From JAGNRR01 sp965230665 (GTDB lineage: Bacteria > Bacteroidota > Bacteroidia > Chitinophagales > Chitinophagaceae), in NCBI GenBank assembly GCA_965230665.1, contig CBDDLM010000004.1, positions 1,984,001 through 2,048,000 of the forward strand: 64,000 nt of DNA, in the 5' to 3' direction. Both the position numbers and the translations under genes were made by a program. Below, one piece after another: positions 9,109 to 17,274 of the stretch (within the stretch, counting starts at the first letter, position 1; every line of letters starts with the position of its first letter). Under the pieces are notes generated by a model, which was not told the origin of the DNA, did not search any database, and saw only the letters and a list, made by a program, of their open reading frames with translations.

Positions 9109-9116
9109 CAAACCTA
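9109..9116 (-). promoter_or_regulatory. -7 element TAGGTTTG of pyrE
   Basis: An exact TAnnTTTG match on the minus strand, four bases before the GTG start. Confidence 0.55.
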
Positions 9117-9133
9117 ATTTGATAATTTGATAA

Positions 9134-9751
9134 ATGGAAGATAATATCAGGATATATTATAATGAGCAGTGTGTTTTTATTGCGCAAAATGCTCAGAAGC
9201 TTATTGCAGAATATAATTTAAAGAATGCATGGGTTATAAGAGATCAAAATCTGTTGAGTTTTAAACAACACTTTCTGTTGTTTACACAGTCTTCATTCGA
9301 TATACTGGTAGTAGAGGGGCTTATTCAGAGTTTGTTTCCTAGCATTATTGATGAGTTCAAATTCCTACAAGCCGGCGGCGGTATTGTAAGAAATGATGAG
9401 GGTGCGCTTCTTATGATTGAGCGATTAGGTAAATGGGATTTGCCTAAAGGAAAGTTGGACGATGGAGAAGATATCGAATCCTGTTCTCTACGTGAAGTGC
9501 GCGAGGAGACCGGTTTGAGGGAGGTTTTTTTAAAGCGGTTTGTCAAATCAACCTATCATATCTACAATATGAAAAATCAATGGATTTTAAAACAAACGAA
9601 ATGGTTTGAGATGAAGGCGATAACACAGGACCTAATACCTCAAGCAGAAGAAGATATAACCCAGTCGGTTTGGGTAGCGCCTGATCTAGTGCAAGAAAAG
9701 CTAGAGAGTAGCTATCCGAACATTGTCCATTTGTTAAAGGAAAACGCTTAA
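9134..9751 (+). CDS. NUDIX hydrolase
   Basis: A 205-residue protein with a full NUDIX box at residues 106-128 (GKLDDGED...REVREETGL). This is the Mg-binding site for hydrolysing nucleoside diphosphates linked to another group. The first 75 residues form a separate N-terminal domain seen in a Bacteroidota-specific NUDIX group. The substrate cannot be read from the motif. It is divergent from pyrE and ends in a strong terminator. The short repeat AATTTGAT occurs twice directly upstream of the ATG. Confidence 0.88.
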   Translation: MEDNIRIYYNEQCVFIAQNAQKLIAEYNLKNAWVIRDQNLLSFKQHFLLFTQSSFDILVVEGLIQSLFPSIIDEFKFLQAGGGIVRNDEGALLMIERLGKWDLPKGKLDDGEDIESCSLREVREETGLREVFLKRFVKSTYHIYNMKNQWILKQTKWFEMKAITQDLIPQAEEDITQSVWVAPDLVQEKLESSYPNIVHLLKENA

Positions 9752-9756
9752 ACATA

Positions 9757-9790
9757 GAAAACCCTCCTAGAAAGGAGGGTTTTCTTTTTT
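9757..9790 (+). terminator. intrinsic terminator after the NUDIX gene
   Basis: A 12-bp perfect stem (GAAAACCCTCCT with AGGAGGGTTTTC), a loop AGAA, then six T. The A-run on the left arm also lets it work on the other strand. Confidence 0.93.
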
Positions 9791-9860
9791 GAAAAAGTCA
9801 CATAAATAACCTACTACGTGTAAAAGTGCGGTACAAACAGTTTAAATATTAACTACATTG

Positions 9861-9910
9861 AGTATTTGACGTTTTGAGTGAGTATTTGGTATCTTTGGAT
9901 TAGTATTTGG
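9861..9910 (+). repeat. three AGTATTTG copies at 20-21 base spacing upstream of radC
   Basis: AGTATTTG begins at 9861, 9881 and 9902. The spacing is about two helical turns. The third copy contains the TTG start of radC, and the segment between copies two and three holds the TATCTTTG -7 element. It could be a regulator-binding array or a chance product of promoter-like sequence. Confidence 0.4.
9890..9897 (+). promoter_or_regulatory. -7 element TATCTTTG of radC
   Basis: An exact TAnnTTTG match. A TTTG at 9865-9868, 21 bases upstream, can serve as the -33 element. Nine bases separate it from the TTG start. Confidence 0.55.
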
Positions 9911-10611
9911 CAATAGAGAAACAACATATTAGTATTAAGGAATGGGCAACTGAGGACAAACCTCGAGAGAAACTTTTAGAGAAAGGTGGTAAGGCACTTA
10001 CCAATGCAGAGTTATTAGCGATTTTAATTAATACTGGAACACGGAATAGATCGGCCTTGGATATAGCTAAAGAAATCTTGACCCTGGCCGGGCAAGATTT
10101 ATTGGGTTTTGAGCAAATGGATTATCATCAGTTGAAAGAGGTTCGAGGGCTTGGGCCTAAAAAGGCCGTTACATTGCTTGCCGCGATTGAGTTAGGTAGA
10201 AGAGGAAAGCTTGCGGTTGCATTAAATCGTAAGAGTATTGCAACTAGTCGAGATGCTTTTGAAGTCCTGATTCCGTTTTACTCTGATTTATCAAGAGAAC
10301 ATTGTTATGCTGTTTTTTTAGATCAAACAAATAGGTTGCTTTCAGTGGTCTCTATAAGTACAGGTGGCCTAACAGCAACCGTGGTAGATCCTCGCATTAT
10401 ATTCAGAAAAGCTTTAGAGATTAAGAATACTGCACAAATAATTATATCACATAATCACCCAAGTGGCAGTGTTAACCCAAGTAGGGCAGATCGAAACATT
10501 ACGAAGAAGCTAATTGAAGGTGCTAAATTATTGGATTTAAAATGTGTCGATCACATCATTATTGGGCATAATGATTACTTCAGTTTTGCCGATGCCGCGA
10601 TAATGATCTAA
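9907..10611 (+). CDS. radC: RadC-family protein (JAMM/MPN+ domain)
   Basis: A 234-residue protein with an N-terminal helix-hairpin-helix region (VRGLGPKKAVTLLA, about residues 80-93). A C-terminal JAMM metalloprotease-like domain follows, with the zinc motif HNHPSGSVNPSRAD from about residue 181. Despite the name, a direct role in DNA repair is unproven, and many RadC proteins belong to mobile elements; this copy has the full chromosomal architecture. The start is a TTG: no ATG or GTG fits the conserved N-terminus (ISIKEWATEDKPREKLL). The 3' end overlaps the convergent hydrolase gene by four bases. Confidence 0.93.
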   Translation: MAIEKQHISIKEWATEDKPREKLLEKGGKALTNAELLAILINTGTRNRSALDIAKEILTLAGQDLLGFEQMDYHQLKEVRGLGPKKAVTLLAAIELGRRGKLAVALNRKSIATSRDAFEVLIPFYSDLSREHCYAVFLDQTNRLLSVVSISTGGLTATVVDPRIIFRKALEIKNTAQIIISHNHPSGSVNPSRADRNITKKLIEGAKLLDLKCVDHIIIGHNDYFSFADAAIMI

Positions 10612-11288
10612 AGATCTAATGTTGTATCAAAATCCATAAGGATAAGGTCGATATTCCTTTCATTAAAGATTGCTGTAGCTTCTTCGTGGTCTATCTCTAT
10701 AAAGCCAAATGTGTCGTAATGTACACCAATCACTTTCTGAGTTTGTACCATTTCAGCAGCGCGAGCCGCGTCTTTTGGTCCCATGGTAAAGTTGTCTCCA
10801 ATCGGTAGAATAGCACAATCTATAATAGCCCAAGTAGGTATTAATTGCATATCTAAAGTGAGTGCAGTATCACCTGAGAAATAAATCGTTTTTGAGCCTA
10901 TGCTAATGAGAAAACCCATAGGGTTTCCACCATAACTACCATCAGGTAAACCGCTACTATGTTGTGCAACAACACATTTTACCTGGAAGTCTTCAAAATT
11001 CCAACTTCCACCTGTATTCATCGGATGTGTATTTTCAATACCTTTCTTATTAAGCCACTCATGAATCTCCCAAGAACAAATAACCTTAGCACCTGTTCGC
11101 TTTGCAATGGCTTCACAATCTATAATATGATCTACATGTCCATGAGAAAGTAGGATATAATCACAATGCAATTTTGTGATGTCAGGATTTGTTATTTTAG
11201 GATTTCCAGTGATGAACGGGTCGAAAAGAATAGTTTTTCCATTCTCAGTAATGGAGAAGCAAGAATGGCCATAGTAATGAATTTTCAT
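10608..11288 (-). CDS. UPF0173-type metallo-beta-lactamase-fold hydrolase
   Basis: A 226-residue protein beginning with the family-typical MKIHYYGHSCF. It has the metal site HGHVDH at residues 49-54 and later ligands in AQHSSGLPDG, FSGDTAL and GVHYDTF. This pattern marks the UPF0173/YtkL group of cytoplasmic metal-dependent hydrolases, whose natural substrate is unknown. Length is typical. It converges with radC and may share a transcript with the gene at 11315. Confidence 0.9.
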   Translation of the reverse strand: MKIHYYGHSCFSITENGKTILFDPFITGNPKITNPDITKLHCDYILLSHGHVDHIIDCEAIAKRTGAKVICSWEIHEWLNKKGIENTHPMNTGGSWNFEDFQVKCVVAQHSSGLPDGSYGGNPMGFLISIGSKTIYFSGDTALTLDMQLIPTWAIIDCAILPIGDNFTMGPKDAARAAEMVQTQKVIGVHYDTFGFIEIDHEEATAIFNERNIDLILMDFDTTLDL

Positions 11289-11314
11289 ATTGCTAATTTA
11301 TAGTAATGTGCCTA

Positions 11315-11692
11315 TTATTTCTTCTTTCTCTTAACGAAAGTATAGGGCTTGTTATTATCAAGTGCGACAGCCTCTTCTAGAAGAAGTTTGAGCACGCCAA
11401 AATCTATATCATCTATTGTTCGATAAGTCAGTCCGCCTATCATACTTCGCTTTTTAAAGTCAAGCAATTCTTTCGATTGAAGTTCTCGTCCACGTACGAA
11501 GCACAATTCTATTTCCTTCTTTTTTATAAGATTTAAATAGCAAATCCATGTTTTACCATAAAAGAAAGGTAGGTTGAATTTTTTTAGGATTTTTAGATGA
11601 GGAAACGTCAAAATCTCCTTATTCAGGGTATGGCAAATATCCTTGAGAGCATCATCTTCAAGTTTATCAATAAAGTGATTATAGATTTCCAC
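11315..11692 (-). CDS. DUF1801-like small protein
   Basis: A 125-residue soluble protein starting from a GTG at 11692. The pattern of an N-terminal helix, then FPHLKILKKFNLPFFYG, a strand with WICYLNLIKKKEIELCFVRG, and a C-terminal ...KRKK tail resembles the DUF1801 (YdhG/YdeI-like) fold. No catalytic residues are known for this family. It sits 26 bases upstream of the beta-lactamase-fold hydrolase on the same strand, so the two may be cotranscribed. Confidence 0.6.
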   Translation of the reverse strand: MEIYNHFIDKLEDDALKDICHTLNKEILTFPHLKILKKFNLPFFYGKTWICYLNLIKKKEIELCFVRGRELQSKELLDFKKRSMIGGLTYRTIDDIDFGVLKLLLEEAVALDNNKPYTFVKRKKK

Positions 11693-11762
11693 CGTTCAGC
11701 TAAGTTAATCATATAGACCGTTCCGATTGAATGTGAGATAGAAACATTTACAAAAACAACAT

Positions 11763-11770
11763 TAGTTTTG
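11763..11770 (+). promoter_or_regulatory. -7 element TAGTTTTG of the methyltransferase gene
   Basis: An exact TAnnTTTG match, 19 bases before the ATG, implying a short but real leader. Confidence 0.45.
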
Positions 11771-11789
11771 AGTTTCAAGAATACTACGC

Positions 11790-12404
11790 ATGAATAGAAA
11801 AGACCATTGGGAGAATATTTATAGCACAAAAAAACTAGAGGAAGTAAGTTGGTATCAAGAAGTACCTACAACGGCAATCAACTATTTGAAAGCATTGAAT
11901 ATTTCAAAGGAGGATGCCATTATTGATATAGGAGGAGGAGATAGTTTCTTTATTGATTACTTAGTCGCCCATGGATATAAAAATGTATCAGTACTTGACA
12001 TTTCTGAAAACGCTTTGCTTAGGGCAAAGAAAAGACTTGGTGAAGTTGCCAATCAGGTAAATTGGATTGTCGCAGATGTAGTAAACTTTAAGAGTGAAGT
12101 ACTTTATGATTTTTGGTTTGATCGAGCAGCCTTTCATTTTCTTACAGCAGAATCTGACATTGAGTCCTATTGTACTAATTTGAATGAAAATGTTTCTAGC
12201 GGTGCTAAAGTGGTTATAGGAACATTTTCTGAAATAGGGCCTGCCAAGTGTTCTGGAATCCATGTAAAACAATACTCACGGCAAGAATTACAAGAAAGAT
12301 TCTCGAGTCAGTTCATTTGTCTTTCTTGTCAGCATCTTGACCATAATACACCCTTTGATACCATACAGAACTTTACGTTTTGCAGTTTTGAGAAGCGAGA
12401 TTAA
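11790..12404 (+). CDS. class I SAM-dependent methyltransferase
   Basis: A 204-residue cytoplasmic protein with the SAM-binding motif I IIDIGGGDSFFIDYL (about residues 45-59). An acidic residue after the second strand (VSVLDIS) and a motif near IVADV follow. The N-terminus (HWENIYSTKKLEEVSWYQ) is typical of a family related to thiopurine or small-molecule methyltransferases. The substrate is not determined. It is a single gene. Confidence 0.85.
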   Translation: MNRKDHWENIYSTKKLEEVSWYQEVPTTAINYLKALNISKEDAIIDIGGGDSFFIDYLVAHGYKNVSVLDISENALLRAKKRLGEVANQVNWIVADVVNFKSEVLYDFWFDRAAFHFLTAESDIESYCTNLNENVSSGAKVVIGTFSEIGPAKCSGIHVKQYSRQELQERFSSQFICLSCQHLDHNTPFDTIQNFTFCSFEKRD

Positions 12405-12501
12405 GACAATCCGTCATACCTAAAGGTACATTTATCATCATTTGGCTGCTTTAAGCTTTTTATAGTAAACTTGGTATATCATTTGACTATATTTAAACAG
12501 C

Positions 12502-13395
12502 ATGAGAAAAATTATTTACGCTGCTCTGGCCACCTCTTTTGTTTTCGGATTAACTGAATGTATAGCGCAGAAGAAAAATGCCACGACTTCCAAAGGGTCC
12601 ACATCCTTATGGAAGGTAAGTAAAGATGGAAAATCTATATTTATTGGAGGAACAGTGCATTTGCTTCGTAAAGAAGATTATCCTTTACCTAAACCGTTTA
12701 TGGATGCCTACGATGCGTCAGATGTACTTACATTCGAAACCGATACAAAGGCACTAAGTAATCCTGATCTTGGGATGACCGTTATGGAAAAAGGGATGTA
12801 TCAAGATCAAACTACCTTAGACAGTGTTTTGTCACAAGACGTATACGAACAGCTTAAAGCCGTTAGTGAAAAACTTGGTATTCCGATAGGGGCATTTATA
12901 AAAATGAAGCCTGGTTTAGTGATTACAACATTAAGTGCTATGCAACTAAGGAAAGCAGGTATTGGCCAAGATGGGGTGGATATATTTTTTACGAATAAAG
13001 CTGCCGAAGACAAGAAAGAGGTTCAACACTTAGAGAGTGTAACATCGCAAATAGACCACATAACAACCATGGGTGAAGGAAGAGAGGATGAATTTGTAAA
13101 ATATTCTTTGAAAGATATGGAGGGAATGACAGAACAAATGGGTGATTTAATTCTGAGTTGGAAGAAAGGAAAGGCTAAACCAATGGAAGAAGAAATTGCA
13201 AGTATGAAAAAGGACTATCCCGATACCTATAAGTCCTTGTTGGTGCAGCGCAATATGAACTGGATGCCTCAAATTTTGTCTTATTTAGAGAATGGCACAA
13301 AAGCTTTTGTTTTAGTAGGCGCACTTCATTTGTATGGTGAGGATGGCTTGTTGAACTTATTGAAAAAACAAGATTATCAAATAGAACAATTATAA
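12502..13395 (+). CDS. TraB/GumN-family secreted protein
   Basis: A 297-residue protein with a signal peptide (to about residue 22, IAQ). The TraB/GumN domain follows: SLWKVSKDGKSIFIGGTVH with the first conserved GT.H, then FETD, and a C-terminal FVLVGALHLYGEDGLL with the paired GxxH. The family is related to Tiki-like metalloproteases and is periplasmic in Gram-negatives; its bacterial substrate is unknown. The DinB gene starts one base after its stop, so they form an operon. Confidence 0.88.
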   Translation: MRKIIYAALATSFVFGLTECIAQKKNATTSKGSTSLWKVSKDGKSIFIGGTVHLLRKEDYPLPKPFMDAYDASDVLTFETDTKALSNPDLGMTVMEKGMYQDQTTLDSVLSQDVYEQLKAVSEKLGIPIGAFIKMKPGLVITTLSAMQLRKAGIGQDGVDIFFTNKAAEDKKEVQHLESVTSQIDHITTMGEGREDEFVKYSLKDMEGMTEQMGDLILSWKKGKAKPMEEEIASMKKDYPDTYKSLLVQRNMNWMPQILSYLENGTKAFVLVGALHLYGEDGLLNLLKKQDYQIEQL

Positions 13396-13396
13396 T

Positions 13397-13921
13397 ATGC
13401 CATATAGTAAAATACCTACAGAAAAAGAATACCCACCATATTACGAACAGTACATAGCTAAAGTAAAAAATACGAAGGATATTCTTGCACAACTTAAAAA
13501 GCAGCAGACTTTCGTTCTGAATTTGATCTCTTCTTTAAGTGAAGAAAAATTAAATCAGGCTTATGAAGAAGGTAAGTGGACAATCAAACAATTACTAAAT
13601 CATATCATAGATACCGAACGAATCTTTGCATTTCGCGCTTTGAGTTTTGCACGAGGGGAGCAAAATACATTGCTTGGTTATGATCATAATAAGTATGTGG
13701 AGGAATCGTTTGCTAATGATAAATCGAAGATGCAGTTAAAGGAAGAGTATGAAACCAATAGAAAATCTACAATTGCTCTTTTTAGAGGGTTTGAAGATTC
13801 CTGTGTCGATCGAATAGGAGTAGCTAATGAGCTACCAATGTCTGTAAGAGCTATTCTATATATTATTGCCGGACATGAATTGCATCATTTGAATGTGCTT
13901 TCAGATAAATACCTAAGTTAA
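13397..13921 (+). CDS. DinB-family putative metal-dependent protein
   Basis: A 174-residue four-helix protein. The metal-site histidines are visible: one in LLNHIIDTERIFAFR (helix 2) and two in GHELHHLNVL near the C-terminus. The WTIKQLLNHI opening of helix 2 is typical. DinB/YfiT proteins are often thiol transferases (bacillithiol, mycothiol or glutathione), but many have no known substrate. It is cotranscribed with the TraB/GumN gene. Two further DinB-like proteins lie at 36614 and 39414. Confidence 0.88.
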   Translation: MPYSKIPTEKEYPPYYEQYIAKVKNTKDILAQLKKQQTFVLNLISSLSEEKLNQAYEEGKWTIKQLLNHIIDTERIFAFRALSFARGEQNTLLGYDHNKYVEESFANDKSKMQLKEEYETNRKSTIALFRGFEDSCVDRIGVANELPMSVRAILYIIAGHELHHLNVLSDKYLS

Positions 13922-13974
13922 GGCATTGATTTTATTGCTCTATATACTTCATATTGCAGGTTATACTCGATAAG

Positions 13975-14601
13975 TTATACTTTTCCTTTATGAGCATTTA
14001 GCAGAAGTAGTTCAAAGATTATTTTGGTAATAACGAAAATGCCAGTAAAAGCTAAAACCCCTGCATAGCTGTTGATATATGTTTTTAGGAATGTATAGCT
14101 AAAGAATCCAAGAACGATAACAATATGAATAACAATTGTGCGACTCGTAAATACGTAATAAAAATCGGAAGGGTGACTCGTTCTGAACAAATTCTTAAAA
14201 AAGTATAGATAGATAAACTCAACTAATTTCAACCCAAAAAGAGTAAGAACGGACCAACGAAAGGATGGTTCGATGAGAATGAGATAAGAAATGAAACTAT
14301 ACTGACCGTCACCGTAGTCAATTTGTAGACCCAAAAAAACAATTATAAAGATTAAGTAGAAGAACAAAATACCTATTTGGACAAGTAGAAAAGTAATAGA
14401 CTTTGTTAAGTTATGAAAGGACCAGCCATGGGCCTGAGCAAACAGTATCGCAATTGAATTAATAAAGGCAATGGATAAAGTCTCTAACCAAAAGGCATAA
14501 AACAGGGCAAAAGCACTCCAGTTAAGAAAGGTTACTCCAAAGAATGGTATCAAATTGAAAAACAAAATTTGAGTCCTAGGGTGTAAGCTGGGAACATCCA
14601 T
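13975..14601 (-). CDS. polytopic membrane protein, DUF6498-like
   Basis: A 208-residue protein with five or six hydrophobic segments and few charged residues. The start region (ILFFNLIPFFGVTFLNWSAFALFYAFWLETL) resembles DUF6498 proteins, which have no known function. Its ATG (14599-14601) is only 13 bases from the ATG of the divergent cytochrome gene, and both start codons lie in the arms of a perfect palindrome. No further evidence for its role. Confidence 0.6.
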   Translation of the reverse strand: MDVPSLHPRTQILFFNLIPFFGVTFLNWSAFALFYAFWLETLSIAFINSIAILFAQAHGWSFHNLTKSITFLLVQIGILFFYLIFIIVFLGLQIDYGDGQYSFISYLILIEPSFRWSVLTLFGLKLVEFIYLYFFKNLFRTSHPSDFYYVFTSRTIVIHIVIVLGFFSYTFLKTYINSYAGVLAFTGIFVITKIIFELLLLNAHKGKV

Positions 14602-14617
14602 ACTTTATAAAAGTATG
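14599..14617. promoter_or_regulatory. 19-bp perfect palindrome joining two divergent start codons
   Basis: CATACTTT, centre ATA, then AAAGTATG. The outermost triplets are the ATG of the minus-strand membrane protein and the ATG of the plus-strand cytochrome. There is no room for a promoter or ribosome site for either gene between them, so each gene's control region must overlap the other's coding sequence. Confidence 0.5.
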
Positions 14618-17203
14618 AACAAAGAACAGAACACGTATTATTTTCTTACCTTGCCAATACATACTGTGAAAAAGAGGTATTACATATGTGGACTGTTCCT
14701 AGTACTATGCGGGCTGATGATTTTTGTTTCAAACTGTAGCCCTAAAACAGATAAAGAATCCTCTTCAACGAGTGTTGACACTCGGAATGTTGAATGTCCT
14801 GAAATGCAGGATATCAAGTACTATAATGGAGAAGAAATCATTCCAGATTACAGCAGTAATAATTGTGTCAGTTGTCATGAGGGTGTAGAACCTATACGTG
14901 ATCATTCCTCTGGCATGATGCAACAAATTTTTCGAGAAGCAGAAAAAGCGGGAATTGAAAACAATGATTGCGTCGTATGTCATGGAGGGAATCCCAATAC
15001 AAAAAATGAAAAACTTGCTCATATTGGCACAATAGAATATTTTAAGACCCATCAAGGGCCTAAAGAATTCTATCCTGATCCTGGAAGCCCATGGATAAAT
15101 GCCAATACTTGCGGCACTTGTCATCAGGAACAAGTTAAAACACAATTTACATCGCTAATGTTTACCGAGGCTGGTAAAATTCAAGGTACCACCTGGGGGT
15201 TTGGAGCGATTCAGGGATATGAGCATAATGTAGCTAATGTTGCCACTGAAGAGCTTGAAGTACACGAGCGCCTCGGAAGTGAAACCTATAAGAAATATAT
15301 GGAGCAGTTGAAAAAAGCTGAACCACAGATTTTTCCTGGTAAAATGAAGGCGTTGCCAGAGGCGCCCAGTCCTGAACAAGTGAATGAGAACCCTGCTTTA
15401 TCAGTTTATACTTATTTACGACAAGATTGTCAGCGCTGTCATATTGGTGTAAAAGGTTCACAAAGTGATGGCGACTTTAGAGGAATAGGTTGTACCTCAT
15501 GTCATATGCCTTATTCTAATAAAGGTTTGTATGAAGGAGATGACCCGATGATTCCAAAAGACGTTAAGGGACATGCACTAGTTCACTCTATTCATTCAAC
15601 ACGAGATGCCAAAGTCAAAGTACACGAGAAAGAGTATAGCGGTATGCCAACAAAAAGTTGTACCTCTTGTCATAACCGGGGGCGCAGAATTGGTGTAAGC
15701 TATGAAGGATTGATGGAAACGAGTTATCAATCTCCGTTTATGAGTAATGGTGGTACCGAACCTAAAATTCATAAAAAGAATTACATACATCTTCAGGCTG
15801 ATGTACATCTTACCAAAGGGATGCTTTGTCAAGATTGTCATACAAGCGGAGATGTACATAGCCTTGGAGATTTAGCAGGAGCTATACAAGGTGCTGTAGA
15901 AATAGAATGTACTGACTGTCATGGAACACCAAAAGCATTTCCTTGGGAGCTGCCTATTGGTTATGGCGATGAAATTGCTGGGCAAGCACCTAAAACAGGA
16001 AAAGCACGGGGTATAAGCGATACTGTTGCTCGCTATCTTTATAAAGGTCACGTTAGTAAAAGGGAAGATGGTTATTTAGTTTCAGCAAGAGGAAACGCCA
16101 TGCCACATCTTGTAAAAAAAGGTAATCAGGTTATATTGGAATCTGCCTCGGGAAAAACAATTATTCTTGATCCGTTAAAAAAGTTAACTCAAGAAGACAG
16201 ATTAACCACGAAGGGGAAGGTAGCGATGGTGCAAACCCAAAGGCATATTGATAAAATGGAGTGTTATGCATGCCATGCTACTTGGGCACCTCAATGTTAC
16301 GGTTGTCATATCAATATAGACTACACGAAAGATTTACAAAAATTGGATTGGGTAGCCGTAGCACAGGCTCATAAGAGCGATGGAATGACACCCGAGCAGC
16401 TGCCAAAGGAGGAACTTAAGAAAATAACAGATTATATTACCGGAGGTGAAGTTAAGGAGCAGCGATCCTATTTGAGGTGGGAAGATCCACCGCTTGTTGT
16501 TAACGGAGATCACAGAGTTTCACCGGGTATTCCTGGTTGTCAAACAACGGTAACCGTGAAAAATGCAGATGGGAAGACTGTTTTGTTAAACCATATTTTT
16601 AAGATTCCTAATGTTGAAGGAGCAGGTGAAGAAGGACAATTGGGTATTGATATAGCACCAGTACAACCTCATACCATACAATTAAAAGCACGTGAGTGTG
16701 AGAGTTGTCACAATAATCCAAAGTCGATGGGATATGGTATCCAAAACGGTGAATTATATTTTGATCCAAGTATAGATTTTGTACAAGATATTCTTGATGC
16801 AGACGGTAATGTACTTGCTAAAAACGTTGATACCACATTTAATGCAATAAAAAATCTGAAAATGGATTGGAGCCGCTTTTTGGATGAAGAAGGGAATCAG
16901 TTACAGACCGTAGGGCATCACTTTAGCGGTTCGCGTCCTTTAAATAGGGATGAGCTTGTGATGCTTGATAGAAGAGGTGTTTGTTTAAGCTGCCATGCAA
17001 CGGTGCCAGATAAAGATATTGCCATTAATTTATTGAGCCATGTTGCGAAATATAGCGATGTCCAAATCGACAATGATGAGCATAAGTCTATCCTTAAAAA
17101 ATCGGTTCGTTTTGGAGCCTGGGGACAAGTTGTATCCGTTGTGCTTTCAATTTTCATTTTATTGTGGCTTATACTTCGAGGAAAAAGAAGAAAACGTTTC
17201 TAA
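14615..17203 (+). CDS. membrane-anchored dodecahaem c-type cytochrome
   Basis: An 862-residue protein with twelve CxxCH haem c attachment motifs. They lie near residues 84, 118, 166, 272, 294, 349, 405, 432, 550, 561, 695 and 790. It has an N-terminal hydrophobic signal or anchor (about 24-40) and a C-terminal transmembrane helix followed by a basic tail (GKRRKRF). The haem domain should therefore be periplasmic and held in the inner membrane. It probably passes electrons between the quinone pool or a periplasmic donor and an unknown acceptor. It matches no named family I can identify; no NapC, NrfH, porin-cytochrome or reductase gene is adjacent. A GTG at 14666 would give a cleaner signal peptide (MKKRYYICGLFLVLCG), leaving room for a promoter. 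Confidence 0.85.
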   Translation: MNKEQNTYYFLTLPIHTVKKRYYICGLFLVLCGLMIFVSNCSPKTDKESSSTSVDTRNVECPEMQDIKYYNGEEIIPDYSSNNCVSCHEGVEPIRDHSSGMMQQIFREAEKAGIENNDCVVCHGGNPNTKNEKLAHIGTIEYFKTHQGPKEFYPDPGSPWINANTCGTCHQEQVKTQFTSLMFTEAGKIQGTTWGFGAIQGYEHNVANVATEELEVHERLGSETYKKYMEQLKKAEPQIFPGKMKALPEAPSPEQVNENPALSVYTYLRQDCQRCHIGVKGSQSDGDFRGIGCTSCHMPYSNKGLYEGDDPMIPKDVKGHALVHSIHSTRDAKVKVHEKEYSGMPTKSCTSCHNRGRRIGVSYEGLMETSYQSPFMSNGGTEPKIHKKNYIHLQADVHLTKGMLCQDCHTSGDVHSLGDLAGAIQGAVEIECTDCHGTPKAFPWELPIGYGDEIAGQAPKTGKARGISDTVARYLYKGHVSKREDGYLVSARGNAMPHLVKKGNQVILESASGKTIILDPLKKLTQEDRLTTKGKVAMVQTQRHIDKMECYACHATWAPQCYGCHINIDYTKDLQKLDWVAVAQAHKSDGMTPEQLPKEELKKITDYITGGEVKEQRSYLRWEDPPLVVNGDHRVSPGIPGCQTTVTVKNADGKTVLLNHIFKIPNVEGAGEEGQLGIDIAPVQPHTIQLKARECESCHNNPKSMGYGIQNGELYFDPSIDFVQDILDADGNVLAKNVDTTFNAIKNLKMDWSRFLDEEGNQLQTVGHHFSGSRPLNRDELVMLDRRGVCLSCHATVPDKDIAINLLSHVAKYSDVQIDNDEHKSILKKSVRFGAWGQVVSVVLSIFILLWLILRGKRRKRF

Positions 17204-17274
17204 ATCCATTGCTCTTTATAGGACTATGTAATCCCGAAGAAATCATCTATTTTAGCGTAATCAAATTCTAGTAC

